A stretch of DNA of 9,444 bases from Desulfobacteraceae bacterium UBA5852 (GCA_002432195.1 DJGG01000191.1:6196-15639); one strand, 5' to 3'. Counted from the stretch's first letter, positions 1-5,883 are shown. A program made the numbers and translations. The notes: generated by a model from the sequence alone, not told the origin.

Positions 1-402
1 CCCGATGCTTGTTTATCCACAGGCGGCTATGCGGCTGGAGAAAAGCGGCGCCCGCGGCCGGGAGCTCCAGCCCCGGGCGGCAAGGCCACCCGCGGGAAAA
101 TGCGCGCAATGCGTCGGGATTGCGTCATGCTTCCCATCGGGTCGCGCCTGGCCCTTCTGCCCTGTGCGTGTCTTACCCACAGGTACTTGGAGGTTTGGCG
201 GTCCGGGGACGGGTGCTGCCGGACGGCAACAGGCCTCGGACATCCACGGGGATGCGGTGCGGCGGCCCGGAGAGGGCGGCACCCGCATGCGGCGGGCGGC
301 CGGCCCGGTTCCCGGGCGGGAGTTGAATCGACACGGGGAGGAAATTACCGGGGCGCCCGCGGTTTGTCAAACGAAAAGGACCGCCGCGGGGGGCGGCAGG
401 GT
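1..402. other. gene-free GC-rich stretch with two DnaA-box-like sites
   Basis: I see no convincing gene here: the possible reading frames are Pro/Arg/Gly-rich translations typical of high-GC chance frames, and none has a family signature or a good ribosome site. Two related nonamers occur in the same orientation. TTATCCACA at 13-21 is a perfect match to the DnaA-box consensus TTATNCACA, and TTACCCACA at 173-181 differs by one base; both are followed by GG. There is no AT-rich unwinding region, so this is not by itself an origin. A perfect inverted repeat, GTTTG-T-CAAAC, lies at 362-372, next to the terminator of the leftward genes. Confidence 0.5.
374..396 (-). terminator. intrinsic terminator of the leftward usp unit
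   Basis: Read on the minus strand, a 5-bp all-GC stem (CCGCC at 396-392 with GGCGG at 385-381, 6-nt loop) is followed by TCCTTTTCG. It starts about six bases after the stop codon of the 403-900 gene. A strong stem, a T-run and the position right after the last gene of the unit together support factor-independent termination. The T-tract is interrupted, so efficiency may be moderate. Confidence 0.55.
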
Positions 403-900
403 TCAGGCTGGCGGGCAGAGGGCTTCCCATCCCTCTGGTAGCCGCTCCCGGGGAAGGCCGAGATCGGCGGCCAGCGCGGCCAGCCGCGCCGCGCCGCAGT
501 CCACGCTGGAAATTGCGCCCCCGGCCACGTCGGCCAGCTCCCGGGCCAGGAAGGCCTCCAGGGCGGCGGCGATGGCGCCGCGCCAGAGGTTCGGTTCCAG
601 CCCTTCCCGCCGGCAGAAGGCGCACCAGCGCCGCCAGTTGACCGCGCAGCGTTCCAGGCCGCGGTAGACCGTCCGATGCCGCAGGCGGGGGTCGAGATCG
701 CGCAGCAGGATCCGGCGGAAGCGATCGGCCACCGCCTGCTGGAGACGGCCGGTTTCCTCGGCCGTCAGGGTCAGGCGGGGTCCCGTGGAGTCCTCCGTGA
801 GGTGGTGGAGGGCCCCGTAATAGGCCACCACGGGAAGCTCGCCGCTGTGGCGGATCAACAGCAGTTCGTCTTCCAGCCGGGCCAGGCGTTCCTCAGTCAT
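403..900 (-). CDS. hypothetical protein, second gene of the usp unit
   Basis: I do not recognise a family for this 165-aa protein. It begins with a charged, probably helical segment (MTEERLARLEDELLLI), has no signal peptide or membrane segment, and looks cytoplasmic and mostly alpha-helical. The middle is rich in arginine and aromatics, with cysteines at 85, 93 and 96 (the last two spaced as CxxC). Further cysteines lie at 135 and 162. A single CxxC plus a nearby cysteine could bind metal or be redox active, but no complete known motif is visible. Its ATG lies inside the 3' end of the universal stress protein gene (8-bp overlap) and it has only a weak Shine-Dalgarno, so translational coupling is likely. 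A terminator follows directly. Reality as a gene is supported by the overlap, the terminator and its non-biased composition; function is unknown. Confidence 0.7.
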   Translation of the reverse strand: MTEERLARLEDELLLIRHSGELPVVAYYGALHHLTEDSTGPRLTLTAEETGRLQQAVADRFRRILLRDLDPRLRHRTVYRGLERCAVNWRRWCAFCRREGLEPNLWRGAIAAALEAFLARELADVAGGAISSVDCGAARLAALAADLGLPRERLPEGWEALCPPA

Positions 901-1408
901 GGGGCTGATCGGCCGCCTCGCCCTTGGGCAGGGGAATCACCGTCACGGGCTTGTGGGTCCGGCGCAGCACCTGGTGGGTCACGCTGCCCACGAAGGTGTG
1001 CTCCAGCAGACCCTTGCCGTGACTGCCCATGACGATCAGGTCGCAGGCGTACTCGTCGGCCCGCCGCAGGATCTCCTCGGCCGGGTAGCCCTCGCAGACC
1101 ACGATGCGCTCCACCCGCTCCCGCAACTCGGGGTCGTAGCGGCACTCCTCCTCGCAAAGTCCCTCCAACCGCTGGCGGATCTTTTCCGTGAGCTGGTCGC
1201 GCTTGCGCTCGTCTATGGCATGGATTTCATCTTCCCGCAGATAGGCCCCCAGCATGGCCTTCATGCTGGCCGGGATGCGCTCCAGCACGTGCAGGATGAC
1301 GATGCGGGCGCCGTGCTGGCGCGCGGTGGCGATGGCAAAGCGGAAGGCGAAGGCGGAGTTGGGCGTGAGATCGGTGGTGTAGAGGATCCTTTTAACCGTG
1401 GGTAACAT
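893..1408 (-). CDS. universal stress protein (UspA family)
   Basis: This is a 171-aa, single-domain UspA-fold protein, slightly longer than the usual 140-150 residues because of a charged helical insertion around residues 50-90. The N-terminus has the family beta-strand and Asp (KRILYTTDLTPNS, residues 6-18). The ATP-binding signature G-x2-G-x9-G-S is intact at residues 128-142 (GSHGKGLLEHTFVGS), which suggests the nucleotide-binding subclass. VTVIPL (155-160) is the typical C-terminal dimer strand. The start at 1408 is fixed by a near-perfect Shine-Dalgarno (AAGGAGGT on the minus strand, 5-nt spacing). It is transcribed away from the sulfur-respiration operon, across the shared 1409-1789 control region, and overlaps the next leftward gene. 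Family members bind ATP and act in stress or energy-state responses; the particular role cannot be told from sequence. Confidence 0.92.
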   Translation of the reverse strand: MLPTVKRILYTTDLTPNSAFAFRFAIATARQHGARIVILHVLERIPASMKAMLGAYLREDEIHAIDERKRDQLTEKIRQRLEGLCEEECRYDPELRERVERIVVCEGYPAEEILRRADEYACDLIVMGSHGKGLLEHTFVGSVTHQVLRRTHKPVTVIPLPKGEAADQPHD

Positions 1409-1552
1409 GCCGGACCTCCTTGCGTGGGTGGTCGTAGCGGGTGCCGCCCGGCGCGGGCCGCCGGTGTGCCCGAGCGCCGGCCGGCTGGCGGGGGTTCCGG
1501 CGCCCTGTGGTCATCCTCGACCCCTCCAGGGGTTGGATGGCTGCGGCCCCGG

Positions 1553-1588
1553 ATATGTTAACATATAAAGTTAGCACATGTTAACATG
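1553..1588. promoter_or_regulatory. tandem palindromic operators, candidate enhancer site
   Basis: Two perfect palindromes share the core ATGTTAACAT: ATATGTTAACATAT (1553-1566) and CATGTTAACATG (1577-1588). Their centres are 23 bp apart. Each is followed by GTTAGC (1570-1575 and 1591-1596), so the unit looks like an imperfect direct repeat of a dyad. The centres lie roughly 150 and 125 bp upstream of the start expected from the sigma-54 promoter at 1682-1697, the distance range typical of enhancer-binding-protein sites. The same sites could instead be an operator for the divergent usp unit. The cognate regulator is not in the window. Confidence 0.6.
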
Positions 1589-1654
1589 GCGTTAGCCACG
1601 AAGGGCGCAGCCCATGCGTCCGAATTGAGAAATCACCATTAATTCAAGCTGATG

Positions 1655-1664
1655 GCGTTAACGC
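1655..1664. promoter_or_regulatory. third GTTAAC palindrome
   Basis: GCGTTAACGC is a perfect 10-bp palindrome 18 bp upstream of the -24 element. It keeps the GTTAAC core of the tandem pair but has different flanks. A fourth GTTAAC, sharing GTTAACGCT with this one, lies at 1743-1748 in the predicted leader. It may be an accessory or repressor site; this is inference from recurrence. Confidence 0.4.
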
Positions 1665-1681
1665 TCCCGGTCGGAGGGCGC

Positions 1682-1697
1682 TGGCACGGACCTTGCT
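1682..1697 (+). promoter_or_regulatory. sigma-54 promoter of the rhodanese/octahaem operon
   Basis: TGGCACGGACCTTGCT matches the RpoN consensus TGGCACGNNNNTTGCW at every specified position, with the -24 GG and -12 GC exactly ten bases apart. Transcription would start near 1708, leaving a leader of about 80 nt before the ATG at 1790. RpoN promoters require an AAA+ enhancer-binding activator, consistent with the palindromes about 125-150 bp upstream. An AT-rich stretch (1625-1650) between them could allow DNA bending, but I found no good IHF consensus there. Confidence 0.85.
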
Positions 1698-1747
1698 CAA
1701 CGCTGAACAGGGCGCTGGCCAGCCCATCGCCCCGTTTGAACGGTTAA

Positions 1748-1760
1748 CGCTAAAATAGCG
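1748..1760 (+). repeat. short leader inverted repeat
   Basis: CGCTA-AAA-TAGCG is a perfect 5-bp inverted repeat with a 3-nt loop. It overlaps the end of the fourth GTTAAC and lies 30 nt before the first start codon. In RNA it would be a weak hairpin; in DNA it could be a small operator. The contained TAAAAT resembles a -10 box but has no matching -35. Confidence 0.35.
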
Positions 1761-1789
1761 CCTCGGGCGAGCAACCGCAAGGAGGGGAC

Positions 1790-2134
1790 ATGTTCCGCAA
1801 GACGATGACCACGGCAATTACCCTGTTGTTGGTGCTGACCTTTGTCGGCATCGGCGCGGCCATGGAAGAGGGCAACAAGCGCAAGGGCAAATACACCTAC
1901 CGCAAGGTCTACAAGAGCTGCTTCGACCAGGGGGGCTGCGCTTCGGAGACCCCCCCGCTGGGCCCCAACGCCAAAACCCAGGCGGAGTGGGAAAAGATTT
2001 TCGGCGCCCGGGATTTCGCCGCCTTCGGCTGTTCCCAGGAATGGGCCCAGCTCTCGGACGAAGACGTCAAGGACATTTTCGCCTACCTGCACGCCCATGC
2101 GTCGGATTCCCCCACGCCCCTGTCGTGCAAATAG
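1790..2134 (+). CDS. secreted cytochrome-c-like protein lacking a haem motif
   Basis: This is a 114-aa exported protein. Residues 1-24 form a signal peptide (basic MFRK, hydrophobic core, probable cleavage after GIGAA). The mature part resembles small cytochromes c: GKYTYRK near the N-terminus, a KTQAEWEKIF helix, and a C-terminal LSDEDVKDIFAYLH helix followed by HASDSPTPLSCK. Where a CXXCH would be expected after YRK, the sequence reads Tyr41-Lys-Ser-Cys44-Phe45, so both the first cysteine and the haem-ligand histidine are absent. No other CXXCH exists. Four cysteines (44, 50, 81, 113) could form two disulfides or carry sulfur. AAGGAGG at 1779-1785 fixes the start. It is the first gene of the operon, 60 bp before the rhodanese gene. 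Family assignment is from pattern memory; the function (sulfur carrier, scaffold or redox partner) is not known. Confidence 0.75.
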   Translation: MFRKTMTTAITLLLVLTFVGIGAAMEEGNKRKGKYTYRKVYKSCFDQGGCASETPPLGPNAKTQAEWEKIFGARDFAAFGCSQEWAQLSDEDVKDIFAYLHAHASDSPTPLSCK

Positions 2135-2152
2135 GCGGGCCCCAGCGTTTTG

Positions 2153-2169
2153 CGCGGCGTTTCGCCGCG
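2153..2169 (+). repeat. intercistronic hairpin
   Basis: CGCGGCG-TTT-CGCCGCG forms a perfect 7-bp GC stem with a 3-nt loop in the 60-nt gap before the rhodanese gene. No T-tract follows, so it is more likely an mRNA-stabilising or processing element than a terminator. Confidence 0.5.
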
Positions 2170-2194
2170 GCCCAACCTACCAGGGAGGTCAACC

Positions 2195-3325
2195 ATGTCA
2201 CACCGTAATCCTTTCGCGCTGGCCCTTCTGCTGGCCCTGGCGGCGGCCGTTGCCTTCGGCTGTGCCACCGGCACCCCGCCGCCGGCCCCTGCCGCCGCCC
2301 AGGCCGAGGCGGCCTTCGAGCCCTTCCACAGCCTTGTGGACGCCGCCTTCGTCAAGCAGCACATCCAGATGCCCATGGCCGAGGACGTGATGATCATCGA
2401 TTCCCGCCCCCGCCGGCCGAAGTACGAAGAGGGTCACATCCCCATGGCCGTGAGCCTCCCGGACAGCCAGTTCGCGAAGCTGGCCGGGCAACTGCCGGCG
2501 AACAAGGACGCCCTGCTCGTCTTCTACTGCGGCGGGCTCGCCTGCCCCTTGAGCCACAAGTCGGCCCGCAAGGCCGAGGCGCTGGGCTACACCAACGTCA
2601 AGGTCTTTGCCGAAGGCATGCCCGGCTGGCTCAAGGTCAAGGGCAATTACGCCTCCGTGAGCGTGGAGTGGCTCCAGAAGCAGCTCCAGGCCGACACGGG
2701 CCTGGTGGTGGTGGATTCGCGTCCCAGGCGCACCCAGTACGACAAGGGGCACATCCCCGGGGCGCTCAGCATTCCCGACAGCGAGTTCGCCCAGCTGGCG
2801 AGCGCGCTGCCGGCCGACAAGGCCGCGGCACTGGTCTTCTACTGCGGCGGGCTCAAGTGCCCCCTGAGCCACAAGTCGGCCGAGAAGGCCATGGCCCTGG
2901 GCTACACCAATGTGATGGTCTTCGCCGACGGCTACCCGGCCTGGACCGCCCACACCCAGGAGGCCGCCGGGGCGCCCATGAAGGCCGGCAAGGCCGAGGG
3001 CACCATCGACACGGACAATTTCGTGCAGATGGTCACGGAGGCGCCCGAACGCCTCTACCTGGTGGACGTGCGCGATTCCGAGGAGTTCGCCCGGGGCAGC
3101 TTCAAGAGCGCCGTCAACATTCCCGTGGAGCAGCTGGAGGCCAAAATGGGCAGCCTGCCCCAGGACCGGCCCGTGGTCTTCGTGTGCAACACCGGGGCGC
3201 GCAGCGGCGAGTCCTTCTACATGGTGCAGGACCTCAAACCCGGGATGAAAAACGTCTACTACCTGGACGCCGAGGTGACCTACCGCAAGGACGGCACCTT
3301 CGAGATCAAGAAGCCCACGTCCTGA
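2195..3325 (+). CDS. triple-domain rhodanese lipoprotein
   Basis: This 376-aa protein has three rhodanese (sulfurtransferase) domains. Residues 1-22 are a hydrophobic signal ending in AFG-Cys23, a slightly relaxed lipobox. Ala at +2 would favour the outer membrane if the Lol rule applies, and a Pro/Ala linker follows. Domain 1 (about 45-150) and domain 2 (about 155-255) both carry the active loop FYCGGLxCPLSHKSA, with Cys112/Cys117 and Cys217/Cys222. Domain 3 (about 268-370) has a canonical CNTGARS loop with Cys331. All three catalytic cysteines are present, so all domains may form persulfides. The start at 2195 is chosen for GGGAGG eight nt upstream and the signal peptide; an in-frame upstream ATG (2150) would bury the signal. 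The location suggests periplasmic sulfane-sulfur handling for the neighbouring octahaem cytochrome. Rhodanese activity is well supported; the substrate is inferred. Confidence 0.9.
   Translation: MSHRNPFALALLLALAAAVAFGCATGTPPPAPAAAQAEAAFEPFHSLVDAAFVKQHIQMPMAEDVMIIDSRPRRPKYEEGHIPMAVSLPDSQFAKLAGQLPANKDALLVFYCGGLACPLSHKSARKAEALGYTNVKVFAEGMPGWLKVKGNYASVSVEWLQKQLQADTGLVVVDSRPRRTQYDKGHIPGALSIPDSEFAQLASALPADKAAALVFYCGGLKCPLSHKSAEKAMALGYTNVMVFADGYPAWTAHTQEAAGAPMKAGKAEGTIDTDNFVQMVTEAPERLYLVDVRDSEEFARGSFKSAVNIPVEQLEAKMGSLPQDRPVVFVCNTGARSGESFYMVQDLKPGMKNVYYLDAEVTYRKDGTFEIKKPTS
2399..2944 (+). repeat. internal duplication of rhodanese domains 1 and 2
   Basis: Residues 69-145 (bases 2399-2629) and 174-250 (bases 2714-2944) align without gaps at a 315-bp period. 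By hand count 56 of 77 residues are identical, including DSRPRR, GHIP, the whole FYCGGL loop, CPLSHKSA and ALGYTNV. Domain 3 is clearly divergent from both, so a recent duplication of one domain beside an older partner is the simplest history. Confidence 0.85.
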
Positions 3326-3336
3326 TCGCACCTGAC

Positions 3337-3362
3337 CCCCGTGGGCTTCCGGGCCCACGGGG
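3337..3362 (+). repeat. very stable intercistronic hairpin
   Basis: A perfect 10-bp stem (CCCCGTGGGC at 3337-3346 with GCCCACGGGG at 3353-3362) and a 6-nt loop TTCCGG begin 11 bases after the rhodanese stop codon. There is no following T-run. It probably protects the 3' end of the upstream message or separates expression levels within the operon. Confidence 0.65.
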
Positions 3363-3392
3363 CGCAGCCCCTTCCCCGGCCCTCCGGCACCT

Positions 3393-3425
3393 GGCCCGGG
3401 GGAGGGCGGTCGTCCCCGGGCCTTT
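3393..3425 (+). terminator. terminator-like hairpin before the octahaem gene
   Basis: A 9-bp stem (GGCCCGGGG at 3393-3401 with CCCCGGGCC at 3414-3422), extendable by one G-U pair, has a 12-nt loop and is followed by only TTT. It ends eight bases before the Shine-Dalgarno of the octahaem gene. With so short a U-run it may be a weak attenuator or a stability element rather than a full terminator. It is the second strong hairpin in the same 117-nt gap. Confidence 0.4.
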
Positions 3426-3442
3426 CACCTGAGGAGACGGGA

Positions 3443-5104
3443 ATGAGAGCCATGCCAACGATCCAATGCCATCCACCGCTTCTGCTGGGGGGGCTGCTCC
3501 TCGCGCTGACGCTGGCCTTGGGGGCCGGGCCGGTCCACGGGTCCACCCCGGCCCCCGCTCCGGCACCGGGCAGGGCCATGGCCCAGCATTCCGTCCAGGG
3601 GCAGAAACCCTGGACCACGGTGGATCACACCAAGCACCCGGCCCTGCAGCAGGACTTCACCTCCGGCAAGCAGATCACCGATGCCTGCGTCTCCTGCCAC
3701 TCCGAGGCCGCCACCCAGTTCCAGCAGACCATTCACTGGACCTGGCAGGCCGCCGCCGACGGCGAGGCGGCCAAATACGGCAAGGCCTCCTTCTCCCTGA
3801 ACAACTTCTGCCTGGGCACCAACCGCAACGTGGACACGAGCTGCCTGTCCTGCCACCCGGGTTGGAACAAGTCGGGCAACTCCGTGGACGGGAACATCAA
3901 TTGCCTCGTGTGCCACGGCCAGAAGTCCATCAACTGGGACGAGTCCCTGGAGGACATCAAGGCCTTCGTGGAGGCCGGCGACGAGGATTCCCTGGAACTG
4001 GCCCGGGAGATCCAGGGGGAGCTCAAGGAGGCCGTCCAGGCCGTGGGGCTGCCCACGCGGGCCAACTGCGGCGGCTGCCACTTCACCGGCGGGGGGGGCG
4101 ACGGGGTGAAGCACGGGGACCTGGACACCTCCCTCACCAAGCCCGCCAAGACCCTCGATGTGCACATGGGCATGGACGGACAGGACTTCACCTGCACCCG
4201 CTGCCACACCACGGTGGCCCACCGGGTGGCCGGCCGGGTCTACACGGCCCCGGCGGCACTCGACCGCAAGAGCCTGGTGGAAGACGACCAGGTGGCCAAG
4301 ATCGCCTGCGAATCCTGCCACACGGCCACCCCCCACCAGGCCGGCTCCAAGGCCAACGACCACACCGACAAGGTGGCCTGCCAGAGCTGCCACATCCCGG
4401 AGATGGCCCGGGTCAACCCCACCAAGGTCTCCTGGGACTGGTCGGCCGCGGGGCGCCTCCAGGACGGCAAGCCGTTCAAGACCCAGGGCGAATTCGGCAA
4501 GGAGGACTACCTCAGCATCAAGGGCCAGATGCAGTGGGCCAAGAACCTCCAGCCGGAATACTTCTGGTACAACGGGACGATTCACTCCGTCACGGCCCAG
4601 GAAGTGATCGACCCCGCCGGCACGGTGGCGGTCTCCTGGCCCGAGGGCGCGCGGGCGGATGCCCAGGCCCGCATCGCGCCCTTCAAGGTCCACCGGGGCA
4701 AGCAGCCCTACGACAAGATCCACAAGACCCTGCTGGTGCCGGTGCTCTCCTCCGCCGACGGCTACTGGCGGCACCTCGACTGGCCGCGGGCCCTGTCCAA
4801 GGGCCAGGAGGCCCTGGGGCTGCCCTTCTCCGGAGAGTTCGATTTCGTGTCCACCACCTATGTCTTTCCCACCACCCACATGGTGGCCCCCAAGGAGAGT
4901 GCCGTGGCCTGCGCCGAGTGCCATGTGCGTGACGGCGGGCGCCTGGCGTCCCTGCAGGGGTTCTACATGCCCGGCCGCGACCGGGCCGGCTGGCTCAACA
5001 CCCTGGGGTGGCTCACGGTGCTGGGCTCCATGGCAGGCGTGGGCCTGCATGCCCTGGGGCGGTTTATCACCCGCGGGCGCAACGGCAGGAAGGAGGGTTC
5101 CTGA
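3443..5104 (+). CDS. octahaem cytochrome c, tetrathionate reductase (OTR) family, membrane-anchored
   Basis: This 553-aa protein has eight CXXCH haem motifs, at residues 82, 134, 154, 209, 251, 289, 313 and 490. A signal peptide covers about 1-33, followed by a Pro/Ala linker. The layout and motifs match the octahaem tetrathionate reductase family known from Shewanella: WTTVDHTKHPALQQDF, then TIHWTW after haem 1, a free Cys123 in NNFC before haem 2, and GGGGDGVKHGDLD after haem 4. Lys223 in the last motif is my candidate for the unusual lysine ligand of the catalytic haem. Residues about 519-542 form a transmembrane helix with a basic cytoplasmic tail, so the enzyme is probably anchored facing the periplasm. 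GAGGAG ends six nt before the chosen ATG; an upstream in-frame ATG (3341) sits inside a hairpin and is rejected. Shewanella OTR reduces tetrathionate, nitrite and hydroxylamine in vitro; the physiological substrate here is unknown. Confidence 0.9.
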   Translation: MRAMPTIQCHPPLLLGGLLLALTLALGAGPVHGSTPAPAPAPGRAMAQHSVQGQKPWTTVDHTKHPALQQDFTSGKQITDACVSCHSEAATQFQQTIHWTWQAAADGEAAKYGKASFSLNNFCLGTNRNVDTSCLSCHPGWNKSGNSVDGNINCLVCHGQKSINWDESLEDIKAFVEAGDEDSLELAREIQGELKEAVQAVGLPTRANCGGCHFTGGGGDGVKHGDLDTSLTKPAKTLDVHMGMDGQDFTCTRCHTTVAHRVAGRVYTAPAALDRKSLVEDDQVAKIACESCHTATPHQAGSKANDHTDKVACQSCHIPEMARVNPTKVSWDWSAAGRLQDGKPFKTQGEFGKEDYLSIKGQMQWAKNLQPEYFWYNGTIHSVTAQEVIDPAGTVAVSWPEGARADAQARIAPFKVHRGKQPYDKIHKTLLVPVLSSADGYWRHLDWPRALSKGQEALGLPFSGEFDFVSTTYVFPTTHMVAPKESAVACAECHVRDGGRLASLQGFYMPGRDRAGWLNTLGWLTVLGSMAGVGLHALGRFITRGRNGRKEGS

Positions 5105-5108
5105 GGCC

Positions 5109-5756
5109 ATGACGGGCAAACTCGTTCCCATCTATCTGTACACGCGCTACGAGCGCTTCTGGCACTGGCTCCAGGCCCTGTTGATCCTGGTGCTGCTGGT
5201 CACCGGTTTCGAGGTCCACGGCAGCCTGACGCTCCTGGGTTTCGCCCGGGCCGTGGCGGTCCATAATTTCCTGGGCCTGGCCTGGCTGGTGGCCTTCGCC
5301 TTCTTCGTCTTCTGGGTCTTCACCACCGGCGAGTGGAAGCAGTACATCCCCACCACCCGGAAGATGTTCGAAGTGCTGCGCTACTACCTGGTAGGCATCT
5401 TCCGGGGGGAGCCCCACCCCGTGCCCAAGCGCCGGGAGGCCAAGCACAACCCCTTGCAGCGGCTCACCTACCTGGCCCTGGCGGCGGCCCTGCTGCCCTT
5501 GCAGATGGCCACGGGATTTCTCTACTGGGGCTACAATTCCTGGGACGCCTGGGGGTTGGGGTGGCTGAGCCTGGGCAGCCTGGCCCTGCTCCACATGGCC
5601 GGGGCCTTCGCCCTGCTGGCCTTCCTGGTGGTGCACGTCTACATGATCACCACCGGCCACGCCGTCACGGCCCACACCAAGGCCATGATCACCGGCTGGG
5701 AGGACGTGGAGGAGGGCGTGGCCATCGAGAGCTGGGAGCACCCCGCGCGGGGTTAG
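5109..5756 (+). CDS. dihaem cytochrome b, quinone-linked membrane subunit
   Basis: This 215-aa integral membrane protein has four predicted helices (about 20-37, 50-71, 117-136 and 155-180) and belongs to the cytochrome b561 / formate-dehydrogenase-gamma type. The start is RYERFWHW, typical of the family. Histidines at 19, 52, 162 and 176 lie in or beside helices 1, 2 and 4, the pattern expected for ligands of two b haems. The gene starts four nt after the octahaem stop codon, with GAGG just before the ATG and AGGAGG further upstream. The two products are therefore very likely coupled and form a complex exchanging electrons between the quinone pool and the periplasmic cytochrome. Whether it oxidises quinol (reductase direction) or reduces quinone cannot be told from sequence. 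A GC palindrome (CCCCGCGCGGGG) at 5741-5752 ends the gene, without a T-run. Confidence 0.9.
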   Translation: MTGKLVPIYLYTRYERFWHWLQALLILVLLVTGFEVHGSLTLLGFARAVAVHNFLGLAWLVAFAFFVFWVFTTGEWKQYIPTTRKMFEVLRYYLVGIFRGEPHPVPKRREAKHNPLQRLTYLALAAALLPLQMATGFLYWGYNSWDAWGLGWLSLGSLALLHMAGAFALLAFLVVHVYMITTGHAVTAHTKAMITGWEDVEEGVAIESWEHPARG

Positions 5757-5850
5757 CCGGCGGTGGATGAATTGCGCCCAGGGGCTGGGGCCTCGGCTTG
5801 CCCGTGGCCCACGCGGTGGTCCGGAAGCCCGCCGGCCGCTCCCGTGCCCC

Positions 5851-5883
5851 GGATGTCTCCCCAGTTGACAGGCCGAAACATCC
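5851..5883. promoter_or_regulatory. nested inverted repeats, candidate activator site for hox
   Basis: GGATGT (5851-5856) is mirrored by ACATCC (5878-5883), and inside this TGTC (5854-5857) pairs with GACA (5867-5870). The element lies roughly 120-150 bp upstream of the start expected from the sigma-54 promoter, a usual place for an enhancer-binding protein such as a HoxA/HupR/NtrC-type regulator. The arms are short, so chance occurrence is quite possible. Confidence 0.3.

Larger units (their letters stand above)
1409..1789. other. divergent intergenic control region
   Basis: This 381-bp region separates the leftward usp unit from the rightward cytochrome/rhodanese operon. It is clearly more AT-rich than its surroundings between about 1550 and 1665. 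It holds the sigma-54 promoter, four GTTAAC palindromes and a leader inverted repeat, listed separately. Bases 1422-1550 show nothing I can interpret. No convincing sigma-70 promoter was found for usp, although the palindrome pair at 1553-1588 overlaps the region where one would be expected. Confidence 0.6.

Noticed and set aside
13..288. Minus-strand 91-aa frame in the first 300 bases
   Set aside because: Pro/Arg-rich chance composition, no ribosome site and no recognisable motif.
1736..1756. Sigma-70-like promoter TTGAAC ... TAAAAT before the cytochrome-like gene
   Set aside because: The spacing between the boxes is only 9 bp, and the full-consensus sigma-54 promoter just upstream explains the operon better.
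2150..2194. Upstream ATG for the rhodanese gene
   Set aside because: It would add 15 residues before an evident lipoprotein signal, and it overlaps a hairpin; the ATG at 2195 has a proper Shine-Dalgarno.
3341..3442. Upstream ATG region for the octahaem gene
   Set aside because: The extra 34 residues cover two hairpins and would precede the signal peptide; GAGGAG points to 3443.
3425..5131. Long minus-strand open frame opposite the octahaem cytochrome
   Set aside because: It is an antisense shadow of a certain gene. The translation is Gly/Val/Ala/His-rich with no family features, and eight CXXCH motifs on the plus strand fix the coding strand.
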